Below are positions 24,620-36,400 of a stretch of DNA of 64,000 nucleotides, in pieces. The translations under genes were made by a program, and so were the position numbers. The DNA is taken from assembly GCA_008508345.1 (NCBI GenBank), contig QNGE01001273.1, forward strand, positions 63,218 to 127,217, written 5' to 3'. The notes below the pieces were generated by a model. That model had not been told where the DNA came from and ran no database searches. It worked only from the letters and a program-made list of their open reading frames with translations. This DNA comes from Paragonimus westermani. Its lineage: Eukaryota > Platyhelminthes > Trematoda > Plagiorchiida > Troglotrematidae. The first letter of the stretch is position 1. Every line of letters begins with the position of its first letter.

Positions 24620-27600
24620 CCAGTGTGTTAGACAGTAAGGATTTTGCTTTATTGCATGCCTTTTCACTACAATCTGATTCAAGCACACATTTTCCGCTTT
24701 TATTGTAAGAAACCGTTTTTACGTCATCCTGCCTGATTACCATTCTGACAGTTACGTGACTTCTGGGAATAAGCTACTTATTTATTTGCGAGTAGGATAC
24801 AATTTTAAAAGATAATTTGCATCCCGTGGGGGCTCGATTAGATTTAGTGACTTGCGAATCTACTTTTCAGCGGTCACCCGTGTCTAGCTAATATACTTCG
24901 TTTGTTTACTTACCAGGTCCACCGCCTGATTATTGTTGACAAACAACACTTAATTGAAGGCTTAATTTCTTTATCGGACATATTGAAGTTTTTCATCTCC
25001 GATCCTCCTTCAAACGAACTGGCCAGTCAGACTGTCAGCGGTTTAATTGTCCGATCTTCCAGTTCATTACGCCCTTGAAGAAGACAAAAGCACTTAACCC
25101 TAGTTCACGAGCTTCCAGATGCATTTTCACTTTTGGTGTGATTCGCTTTCCACAGAAAAATATCAAACTCCACAACTACTATCCGAAGCAACCTTTGATT
25201 GCTGACACTCAGGTAACTCATTTGACGTGGACATTTCAAAGTTTCTCTCCACCGCTGCCACATTTCTGTCTCGTAACTTCTGCTCAATTTGATTTTCTCT
25301 TTTGACTCTTACTGTTACTTTCTTATTTTTAGGCACATACAGCTTATTTGGTCGATTTCAGAATGCAGTTTTAATGACGATTAGTTTACTTCATAAATGC
25401 ACAAACAAATAAATACTTTTGAAAGAAATAATTGGCTTCCTTCATGAGTATGTAGTCTTCTAGACCAATGAGTTACAGTGTGTGTGTCGGCATTACAGAC
25501 TAAGAATCAACAATTAGTCTGTATCCAAACTGTCCTAAAAATGTGTCTGTAAGACTAGGTACACTGATCACTGTATTCCGCGTCCGTATAATTTGGAAAC
25601 GTATCACCTGTCACGTTGGGATACCTTTGATGTAATCATGCACGCCTCAACGTGGTACTACCAAAGTTTCATTTCTCCATCATAATAAAGACATTCACTG
25701 TCCTACTCTCAAAAATAACAGTCACCCACCAGAGAAGTAAAGAGCGTTTCCCCATCGACGCTATTTGTTTTTTGGGATGTGAAGGCATTTCAGCTGCACG
25801 GGATCTTATCAGTGTGTTGGAGTTCCATACAAATTCACTCTATGACAAACAACAAACTAGGCACATTCGTGTTTAACACAAGAGTCTTTCCAAGGCTGTT
25901 CTTAGTATCCCATATTATTATAGACCTTCAAACAGCTGTGTACAATCAAGTGCCTGTAGCTCATTTTTCTGATTGAACAACCGTCGGACGATAACGAATA
26001 AACGCACTTCAAATTCCGCAAGCGGTTTCGGCGAACGTCAGTTATTTGTTGGTTGGTGACTTGTCGTGAATTATCTTAACTCAGACCAGCAAATCACTTC
26101 AGCCTAAGTGAAGCCTATCGGGCTGATGCACTGCTCACTTGGTTTCGAAGAAACGCCATAGTGAATTATATCGATTTTTCTTTACAGTTGGTCTGATTAC
26201 ACACCAGACCTCTGCCTAAAACACCGCTGCATAAAGAGATAGAACAGTTTCTGGTACTTTGGTGATGCGCTTCGTAGATGCAGCGTTCAAAAGCTGCAGG
26301 ACTAATCCAATAAGACTTTCAGGTGTTTCTTCGTGAGCTGATTGGGATTACCACGGTGCACAAAAATGCTGTGGTTAGCTGTGGACGGTATTCAACTTTT
26401 AATATTTAATTGTGATTATATATACTGTATGCAATCATAATAACGTTTAACTGAAATTAATTATTATTTGGTCATTCGTGCACTTGTTCTAGCGACATGT
26501 TTAGAATCTGCTTCTTGCGGTGCCGCTCGCCTCGGAAAAGAGATGTAAACTTAGTAGTCTGCATAATGTGGTTTTCCGACAGTGCCTTTCGATGTTGTTC
26601 CCTTTGTTTTTCGGTGATCAAGCTGAATTCGTATACAGCCAAGTTTAATTGTCATCGAGCACAACAGTCTAACGGTGATTGACACAAGGGTCACTCTCTA
26701 GACGTATCACAGCAGATCTTTTTGTCACAGTATTTATCACTCAGACTGTCTCAGACAAACTTTGCCTGGGGCAGTGATTAGGCATGTCACTGAAACAGTG
26801 AACTTGATCAGTTACCAGCAGAACAGTGATTAACATTGAAAATTAAGCCAACCGGAAACACTCTGGAATGTGGTGAACTGATTCCCATGAGTATTATGAA
26901 GTTCCGAAAGCTATGGTGGAACCTAATTAATAGAGGTTCGTGATAATGGTTCAGGACGACCTTCATGTATTCTTCTGGTATGTCGATTCGTTCTCGGCGT
27001 ACGAGGGTTCTTACTTTAGTCTACTGTGGGTCCTGCAAATAGCCTGTTAGTTCTCAACGATTAAGAGTGGAACTCGTTTCTTGAGCTTCTCGTTTGATAT
27101 CTTCGCATTCAATTTACGAACAAGAAAAAGGCCGTTTAAACTTACTCTAGAATTATTATGTGTAATCGAGTGTTCCGTCTGTTTTTACGACGATCCCATC
27201 ACCGGTTTCTTTCCAGTGTTAGCAAAACAAAATCCGCCCTCTCAGCCCACCGTCAGTTCTTTTGTAGCATCACTATCCATGAAACCGTTATTCTCATTCC
27301 TAGCTGGCGAATTAAGGCAGCCAGCACATCATGAGACCTTTAGTTCAACCATAATCGTTCTAGAATATACTAACATCAACCAAACCAATAAGCTTTCTGC
27401 TATTGCACGCACCGGAGGCTTTTGTATGCGTCTGTCTATTTTCTCCAATCACATGCCCCGAGTCTGCGGAGCCGATACGTTTATTTTTAAACGGTTTAAA
27501 TATATGTTTTTGAGTAAAACTTGGTACATACGGAATATTTCCACGTTGAATTTGATGTCCCTAATCCATATTAGTTTTTGTTACCAATTGCTTAAACGAA

Positions 27601-29148
27601 AGCTAAACTGGAGGAATTCCACAGTTAATTGTGTTCGCTAGTCCTGGATTTTAGCGCCAATCGGCGGTGACAAATTAAATACCCATACCGAATTGTCAGT
27701 TGTGCACATTCTGCGAATAGTTTTCATAATATAGAAGATTCTTATTTCATCCTTACTTGACTATGGTTGACCCCATGGTCTATCTGCGCAGTGGTGGCAG
27801 CAACGTGTGCATTCTTGTTTGCCCGACTAGGCCGGGTCTTTCTAATCATACCGCTGGTAAGGAATTTTGTAGACTGCACCGAGTTGTTTGCTGCTACATG
27901 TGATCCGTGGTGTCTACTGAGTCTAAACGGAATGCTGTTTTAAACATTCCCACCAATCCGATACCTAGTGGCTAGAGAACCAATCATGCATTTTCAGGTG
28001 TATCACCAACACGCGGTGTTTACTATAGCTTGAGGACTTGTTTGCTCTCCGATAGATGCTTCCGAGGAGTTTCACTCAATTATGTAGAAAATATGCCTAC
28101 GTATGTTGTAGAATGAAATAAGTAGAATTGTGACATATTTGGTAAATATTGAAATAGATCACATTTTCGTTGTTAACCATATATGACTGGGTGACCTTTC
28201 CTGTGTACTGACACCTGGAATGATTCTTGAATTTATTCTCAAAACACAATCATGAGTTCCGGTCTATTTTCGGCTTCTTGTTTTCTTGGGTTTGTAATGT
28301 AGACATAAAGCACACTGCCATGTGAGTAGTCGGACTCAAGCAGTGAAATGTCAGTTGCCGGAAACAGTGTATTATGACAAATCCACCATTAAACACAATT
28401 CAGATAGTGCCAAATGAGAAATTAAACTCTTGACAGCAACTCTCTGGTTATCCTTTATTGTAGAAATTGTCGATATTTCGCGGCGTACAGATTAGAAGCT
28501 GAAAAGTCGTCCGATCAGTAACTTAAAAACTTGGATATGTTGCATAACCATATCGAATGAATACAGTACTTCAAGCCGTTTGTAATTTTTCATCCAGAGA
28601 GAAATATAAGGCAGTACTAGGATTATATTTGCATAGCTGATATAACCACTAAGCAAAGTAGTTTGTTCATTCTCACCGATCCCATTTCCACTACGATAAT
28701 ATTATGACTAAAAGACAGTGGCAAACCATACCTGCTTACCAGGAATGCTGACGTCTAGATGACATCCATCGGAAACTAAACCAACTCCGGAGACATGTGT
28801 GATCGGCCGCGCGCCTACATATCGGTCACCGAATGGAAATTACAGTGTCAAATTTTCTGAACCACTGTCATCTAGTTTCCACGTAACTGTCAATGTAACC
28901 CCATTTGGTGATTGAAATAACTAAGCACTGTGTTAATTAGCAGTGCACTTGAGGAAATATACTCAAAACGTATGGGAAGTACAGCATAAACAACAAGACG
29001 TTTCAGTAAAACGGCAAAAATTGCACAAATGTAGGCCAAGGCGATTTAAAAATTGTTCAGGAACAAATGGATCAGCAGTCGCAAGTGACCATTTACATGC
29101 GGCCACACAAGCCGTGCTATATGCTATATATGTATATCTGTGTGTGTG
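24620..29148. other. Long stretch without supported gene
   Basis: The longest open frame is 27081-27641 (plus, 186 codons). It is hydrophobic, has no recognised motif and no matching splice context, so it is not called. No repeat family member was recognised here. Confidence 0.5.
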
Positions 29149-29149
29149 G

Positions 29150-29332
29150 CGGTGTGTCGCAGTCAATGACGTGCCTGTATCCATACCATTTCTATTTCTT
29201 CCGCTTTGTATTCTTTTAGTATTTGTTGACCTTCTTAGTAAGGTTTCCTTCCAGGATATTCCACGCCACTGTTGAGGTGAGCGGAGACCCGAACCACAGT
29301 ATCTTTTGGTCAGGCTCATGGCTGTTATGATG
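29150..29332 (+). mobile_element. RTE-like LINE, 3' tail fragment (copy G)
   Basis: Closely matches the last 190 bases of LINE A: GCGGTGTGTCGCAGTCAATG, then TGCCTGTATCCATACCATTT, the conserved GGATATTCCACG..TTGAGGTGAGC block, and the ATGATGATGAT terminus. Only the 3' end is present, which is the usual product of 5' truncation in LINE insertion. Confidence 0.8.
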
Positions 29333-30724
29333 ATGATTCGTGCGTGAACGAACAACATCGACAGTGGACGCTTCGTCCGTCGTGTCACCCGTAATCTCGA
29401 TCAACAAATAAACACAAACACTTCCGGACAAAAAGGACGAAGGGTAGATGAGTAAATCTTCCGTTCCATTGTAGAATTTAATGTGCGTCTCGCAAAAGCT
29501 TATTCCTCAACTTTCTTCTGTTTCGGTACGTTCGTACCTACGACTCCCCATAGATTTTGTGAGACTCAACGCGTGTTATTACAAATGAAGCAAAACTCGG
29601 TCCGATGAACTTCAAGCAACGGGACAGTGTGTTGCTGGAAAATTAGTTTCCCAGTGTGCATGTGAAAGATAAACAGGGTTCATCAATTGAGCTGCCGATC
29701 GCTTGTCGCTTAATGGTAGTGAGTCGATTATTTCTGCCGACGTAAAATCTCTGCAAACTATCGGGGAACAAGTACTACATCTTGTTGTATGAAACCTCTT
29801 CATTTTAATCGGCTGCTTCAGTATAGTATCTAAAAGACCGGACCTTGAAAATTATTTCTGTTCTACTCCCTTGGAGAGGAAACCGTTCCAACACCGGGTA
29901 ACGCGTAGTTCGACCGAATTAAACCACTGACGTATGTGTGATTCGGTCATCGAGGGTAGTAGGTTCTGACGATTTAAATAATACATATGACTGGGTGACT
30001 GTTTCACATACCCGTACAGAAATATGAAAATCAGTGTTATCTTCAACCGAGAACCACCTACTATCTATGTTCGAAGCCCGGAGAAATTCCACATTCAGCC
30101 CAACGTGAGATGCACCATGAAGTTGTTGATAATCACGTTGTTCCTACCTTGCTGACCGGTAATTTCTCCTCCGCTCAATTTCACAGGCCCATACTCCTTA
30201 TTTCGGTTGCCTTGAGAGTCAAATTCTATACGACACTGTTGAAGTCACAACAACAAAAGTCGGTCAGTGACTCCGGACATTGTTCGATGAATAAGTCTTA
30301 CTAACCGGATTGACGGTGGAAAGTAACATGACTAAGTGGTACCTAATTAAGCGTAGCGGAATTTTACTAAACAGCGTAGGCATTCCAAATTGCCCTCGTT
30401 TATTTCATATTCAATTATGTATTTTATAATTCTGGTTGGTTCACTGTTCAAATAATGGAACTACACCAGAATGTACTTAGATTGTTTACGCGTTTTCAGA
30501 AAAGTTAAGCCCATGAGGATAAGTCTCACCAAGATACTGTAAAAGTATTTGGCCTTATGATTAGATTACACCCCATACTTACGGCAATAGTACGGGGTTA
30601 TCGATTGGATAGAACAGAGCGGTTCTGTTCGTTCTTCTTTCGAAATTACCAACAGTCAGACAGTACACAAATAAGGTTTCAGTTGAGCCCTTAGGTATGA
30701 TCTTTCAGTCCTGCCTATTGTGAG
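29333..30724. other. No supported gene
   Basis: Short open frames only; no repeat recognised. Confidence 0.55.
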
Positions 30725-30885
30725 GTTGCTGACATTGTGGTTAACCCACTGGTCCCAAAAGCATGAGGGCCGGAATGTAAATTTCAGTCCGAAAGAGGAT
30801 ATGAACTACTGGTGAGCTCTAACGGAAGCGAATCTGGAGTCCAATGCTTCCTTTCGAAGTGGGCTAGTCGAGAGTCATCTCTGAA
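30725..30885 (+). mobile_element. tRNA-derived SINE, copy 3
   Basis: The body matches copy 1: GGATATGAACTACTGGTGAG, CTCTAACGGAAGCGAATCTG and GAGTCCAATGCTTCCTTTCG align with the corresponding parts at 4.7 kb (minus). The tRNA-like head is degraded but still recognisable around GTGGTTAACCCACTGG and GCATGAGGGCCGGAATG. Confidence 0.65.
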
Positions 30886-31689
30886 CATGGGAGCTGCGAT
30901 CAAATATGATTGGTGTTCAATTCGAAATGAAGAGGTTAACACCTTCTACACAGGAATTAGCAAAACCAACGGGGCATGAGAAAATGTTGTTGACGTTTGG
31001 TTCTTCGGTGATCTCCGATTCGAGCGTGGCGGCAGAATATCCACTCAGCTGTGGTCTAGGCGAACGCGGTATTGATGTCGGCCGGATGCTTTAGTCACAC
31101 CATGGCGACTATGCGGAGCAGTATTGTATAAACTTGTATCCACGTCGCGGCTGGAGTTCAGATTTTCTCCAGAGCTACAAACGACGACCCGATTTCTGTA
31201 GTCACTCAAGTGCAGATATATAAGAAGGCGTATGAACACGTCAATCACGTTCACGGCGAACCAATAAGATGGATCTTGGTTGTATCATAGCTGCTACAAT
31301 TTCTTCTCATAAGATCCGTTTTTAAATCCGACCTCCAGGTATGTGGCCCTAAATGGATACAGCAACCTGGAAACAGCTGTCCGCCAATTCGATAGTGACT
31401 GCTGAGACCAGCCATCTACAACAGCTCAAATAACGTTAAGCAATAGCTTCACGGTTTGAACGATCTTCTAGGTAATCCCCGGTGATCAAGAGGCTCAAGG
31501 ATCGGGGACCACGTCCTTCTACGACTCCAGAATATGGTTTCATTGGGTCGTTCGTTTTATTATGCGCCCAATCGTTTGATCCAAAACTGAGAAAGGAATA
31601 ACCTACTTACATCGTTCATCGGAAAAACGAGTCAATACCAAGCAACAGAGGATTCTAAATATGTATGGCGAAACGATCACCATACATGA
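30886..31689. other. No supported gene
   Basis: Nothing recognised except short frames on both strands. Confidence 0.55.
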
Positions 31690-32001
31690 CCGACAAGAGA
31701 GCGAGTCTGGGGTCAGTCAAATATGACTGTCGGAGCGTTAGAACGAATCACGTTACAGTTCACATGTAGTACACGCATTCGTTCGCACGGCTGCAATCTG
31801 ATTGACTCAGTGGGACAATACAAACCAATCCACCCAAAATCGGAACGGTCGATCGATATGACGTGGTTCGACTCGACCGCTTCGTTAGATGGCATTCGTT
31901 TCCTGGACAGTAGCCCCAGTGACTCAGGCTCTGGAGAGGAGAAAAGACCTATCAGAATCAGTGTCATAAATGTAGCTGACATTTCACCGAGTCGTCTGTA
32001 A
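31690..32001 (+). CDS. Candidate 3'-terminal exon, unknown
   Basis: A plus-strand frame of 103 codons ends in TAA. Its second half is acidic and Ser-rich (FLDSSPSDSGSGEEKRPIRI), as in a disordered protein tail. The antisense frame is also open (31713-32021) but less protein-like. A possible acceptor (GTCTGGGGTCAG) is weak. The product is not recognised. Confidence 0.22.
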   Translation, partial: PTRERVWGQSNMTVGALERITLQFTCSTRIRSHGCNLIDSVGQYKPIHPKSERSIDMTWFDSTASLDGIRFLDSSPSDSGSGEEKRPIRISVINVADISPSRL

Positions 32002-32880
32002 AGTGTAATTATCGAAGCCAACTAGTGGAGATAGCCAGCAAGTGGTCTAGCACAGGCTGTCCCGCTCTTGTAAAATTTGGTTCTCTGATAGGTGTAGGCT
32101 GTCCGCTTGAGTTCAGCCACTGTTGTCAGTCGAAATTGAGCCCAATCCCTTTTCTACTTTCACTTCTAAAATGAGGTTTGTTTCTTTTCCATGGGTATGC
32201 AGCAATTAAGAATCAACGCGAATCACTGATCCCGTCGACGATGATCAGCATTCACAAATGATTCAATATCTAATAGGTGTGCATAATTTGTACAGTCAAA
32301 TAGGAGAAGAGACTGTTGCAAGCTAACGAGTAACTTTTATGTCAAGTGCTAATTCGACCAAACCTAGATGGAGAAATACAAGGTAAGCATTACATCCGGT
32401 CTTCTAATCAGCCGGAAAAATGAGCCCGATTTTCATTTGAATCACAATCAACAGTTGATATGGCAAGACCTATATTAGGTGTATGAATCAGATTTTGTAT
32501 GAAGGACCAGAAATAACATGCTACTGGAACTGCCGGAATCAATAACGACATCCTTCCATCGTAGTGCAAAACGTACAAATGACAAAATATAGAGGATAGC
32601 ATGTCACATTTGGCCATTCACAGAATCACGAAAAGTGTACAGAAAAAAGACAAGGGTAGTAGTAGTAGTGGTACCAGTAAAGTTACACATGTGAGGCAGC
32701 TCATCCATCGGAGTACAAAAGTGAATGAATAGATCAGATGAAAAAAGGTGCGCAAATGCGGACGAACAGAGCTAGGTACATCCGAATATATGGGGACAGA
32801 AACAAAATGAAATTTACAGGTACAACAGGTCGGTTAAAATGGGGAGCCAAATCTTGCACACTAAAGCAACTGCGCAAGCA
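32002..32880. other. No gene; 3' flank of the SNAPC4-like gene
   Basis: No supported coding sequence. It includes a short GTA/AGT triplet run at 32656-32672. Confidence 0.5.
32656..32672. repeat. (AGT)n microsatellite
   Basis: Five near-perfect triplets read directly from the sequence. Confidence 0.85.
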
Positions 32881-32886
32881 TTTATT
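32881..32886 (-). terminator. Possible polyadenylation signal AATAAA
   Basis: The first AATAAA on the minus strand that I see downstream of the stop at 33234, about 350 bases away. It would give a 3' UTR of ordinary length. Confidence 0.3.
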
Positions 32887-33233
32887 CGTGTATATCACAA
32901 AATTGCCAGAGAAAAATAACACATAACCACACACTTCGTACGGTTAGCTTACTGAAAGGCCTCAGCGCACAGGAATTTACAAAGTAGTCAACCTTTTCCA
33001 GTGGTCGGTGCAGCGCAGAATGATCGGAGACAAGAAAAGTAGCGGGGGAAAATATTTCCGGGAGAAAGAGAGAAAAGATTAAATGCATAAATGAGACCCG
33101 GAAAATTATAAGATCAAAGTAATCCGGTGGGAATGAAACAGTTTTCCCTCGACAACAAATCGAGTGGTTTACAGTTTGTAATGCACTAAGTTAGTGTTAT
33201 AAAACAACATAACAATGCACAGTTTAACAGTAG

Positions 33234-33437
33234 TTACAGAGAAAGAGATCGGCCATCGGGAGGTTCCGGTTTGACAAGAAACAGACTTTCGGGAGGTATT
33301 GATTTACAACTTTTCGACTTGTAACTGGAGGAGGATAAAGCTGATGCGGATTTCAGATCACGTAAGAATTGTCTGGCCAAGCGCGTGGTGCTTCGATGAG
33401 CGTTACTTGCACCCAGAGCAAAGCGACGCCATTGATC
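33234..33437 (-). CDS. SNAPC4-like terminal exon
   Basis: A very strong acceptor (TTTTTACCCCTATCCTGTGTCAG is its setting) leads into 67 codons starting DQWRRFALGASNAHRS and ending PEPPDGRSLSL and a TAA stop. The phase-0 start fits the phase-0 end of the preceding exon. The content is basic then Ser-rich. Confidence 0.65.
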   Translation of the reverse strand, partial: DQWRRFALGASNAHRSTTRLARQFLRDLKSASALSSSSYKSKSCKSIPPESLFLVKPEPPDGRSLSL

Positions 33438-36400
33438 CTGACACAGGATAGGGGTAAAAACAAGAACCCTATTAACAACAAACCACAAATCTCATCCGGT
33501 GACCAGGCATACACTAGATAAAACCGAACACGGCAGTGTGTGGTATGGTGAAAACTGTAGCTAGTCTTAAGTTTCGGTAGGATATAGATAGTTATAGATA
33601 AGCAAATCAGGTACAAAACAAAGCAACTAAATGTTGATTTACCACAACCATCAAAGTGCGCTTTTAGTGGTGACTGTGACGGAGATAAGGAACAGATGGG
33701 AACAGGCAGAACTATGGATAGATTTCAAAGGACTATCTGCAACAAACGTGACCACAATCCATTTTGACCATACCCAAACCGAATAGAGTCTCATAATAAC
33801 CGTGTTAAATAAACAACCAGTGTGAAGTAACGTGATTCACCTCATATCCTATCTGAACAACACGACGAGTGGATAGCTGTGGCTGCATTCGTGGAGGCAC
33901 TTTTAACGGGGCCAGTGGTATAAGGAATGACTCTTTGTAAGTTCCACTGTAACCAGAATCACAACCAGACTGTACATGAGGGTTCAGAACCGGAGTCCAT
34001 CCTCCGAGCTGGCCGCGAGTGGGTGCAGCACTGGCAAGAGAGGCACTGAACTTGTCGGGAATGATTGGTGAAACCGGTGTAGAAGTTGGTGTAATTGCTC
34101 GACTCCATGCGGTTGCTTTTGCTGTCAGGAGAGCCAGACAGTTGGCATCACTCAAACCCGTGGAGCTGAGAGTTGCTGCTATCGCAAGGTCATTTATCCG
34201 AGCGGAAGAAGGTAGGGATTGCTCCGCAAGCCTATCCAATGAAGCACATGTAGTGCGACTGTCAGCCGAGAGTGGAGCCTCGAATAAACGCGCGCACACA
34301 GACCGCTAAAATGTCCAATGCAAAATCAACTGTAATGAGGTACAAAACATTTCCTTCTCATGTAAGTTAACCAGAAATAGAAAACTCGATTAAACGCCGA
34401 CTGAGAGGAATGAACATGTAACCGCCTCACACGAAGGCGGATTCAAACGTCGTACAGACAGAAGTTGACTTGAACTCGGTCGAAATTATAACAAAGAGCG
34501 GTTGACCAACTTTATAACTAAGTGACGAACGTGTATTATTAGATAAGTCAAACAGAAAATTGCGCCTGGATGCAAACTTACAGCGTTCACAGCTGTCGAA
34601 TTGAACAATACGTGGCGCATTCGACTGGGTGTCCTCCTTGAATCATGCTTTTGAGTGAAACCGACGTAGCGGGCGGTGCTACTGCCGCTGACTAGATTTC
34701 TTAAAACAGCTGGAGGGCTAGCGAGGTGAAATGATAGCTGGTCGGCTTCGCTTAGGGCTTTCGTTGGGGTTTGAACAAAGAAGTGATCTTCAGTATGAAA
34801 CCCCGGCACTCCTACGGAGTTCAACGCATTCACCGGATGAGGTAAAACTGCTGGCTTACTTCGACAACGAACAACATCGCAATGTGCTGTAGTGTCCACA
34901 GGAAGACTAGGAATATTAGACACAGTGGATGACGTCCTCAGCGCTGTGGGGAACAACTGAGATTTTGTCGTTTCGAACTGTTTCCGCAAAAGTAATGACT
35001 GTAGCGTGCTGGAGGATTGCAACACAGGCTGTGCACTGAAAAAAAGGAAACGCTGAGCTATGGGTGAAAGTGCGGGTAGTATCCTGCACAAACAGTAATA
35101 GAAAGCAAGGTACACGCAAGTTATTGCTCAGCTCAAATTGCGCGTATGGGATTTGTACCATAAATATACAGTTGCATTTTCAGTGTTTTAAACTGTAATT
35201 TTGTATTTAATCGCAAGGAGGTTCAGGAAATAGCTTAGTTAACTGACTGAAAGCATATAAAAGTGTATTATCAGAATGCGTTTATGATCGAAGAAGTAAA
35301 ACAAACATGTATGCGAGGTAGGAACCAAGGTTAAACCAAAACTGCTAAAAATAACGTGATTTATCACTGACTGAATTATGAAGGTTGATCCTAGCAACAG
35401 AGGTCGCAAACTGGTCGAAACTCAAAAGACGAGTCTTCTCAGACGACCGATAGAAATTAGCCTAGTAATAAAAATTCAGAAGCTTCCTAGCTCTTAGGTA
35501 CTAATTATTGCAAACAACCAGCAACCGACGAAATCTAACTGTTTGAGCACGAGCCCCCAACATGTCGGAGTGTGTAGATAGGAATGATGCAAACAAAAGT
35601 GAAATAAAGTTAATCCCATTGTGCTCACCTATGTTGACTGAAGCGGTTCTCACTGAGACAAGGTAAACTGATGGTCAGACGATCGGGTGAAGATGCCTTT
35701 GGAACAGACAGCTGAGTGATCAAAGGAACCGAAATCGGGGCGCCCTGAAGAGGAAATCCTGAGTCACATATAACCATCGAGAACATTCACAAGTGATCGC
35801 CTAATAAAACACAGACGCAAAAAACATCATTGTCATATTGAGCAGCGTCACAAATTAAACATACGTGAGAGATCTCTGGACTGGGAGCTTTCCGACACCT
35901 CGAGGACTCTGATATTGAGGTTTTCAGACCAGACGCTGTTATGTCAGCCTCACACCACAACCGCGACCGTTTGGACGAATTCAGGGTCTCTGCACTGGGC
36001 GAACTAATTGACTCGAGTTTGGTTTTCCGTCTAGAAGCGCCAGACCACGACAAACTAGACAACGAAAAAGCGAGAAAGACGGAATATTTACACAACGGAT
36101 CGATAGGTGCCGGTGCAGGATCTGAAGAAGCGTTTGTTATCATGTGACAAACGGGATCGCAAGGGCCCTCAGGCTGAGGAACTGAAAAAGGGGTGGTCGC
36201 AGTAACAAAAGATGGAATTCACGATCTCTAAGTCAGCTTTCAACGAAACACAACTCGTGCGCCAAACGAATAAAGTACAGATTTGCCTCCCCAACTACTA
36301 GAGCACAGCTGGCCGACAAACTTAAGGCTGCTCATCAAGCCTTGATTAACACGAAAATGGCAGGTCTACCAAGTGCACACTTTGGTACTGTGTGTAATGT

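Noticed and set aside
27081..27641. 186-codon plus-strand open frame
   Set aside because: It is the longest frame outside the elements, but it starts at a non-ATG codon and is hydrophobic and irregular in composition. It has no motif and lacks a matched pair of splice sites.
33805..33840. Alternative stop for the SNAPC4-like gene at 33805
   Set aside because: Reading through gives a stop 12 codons later. A GAG/GTGAAT donor at 33841 followed by an excellent in-phase acceptor at 33437 and a protein-like terminal exon is the better model.
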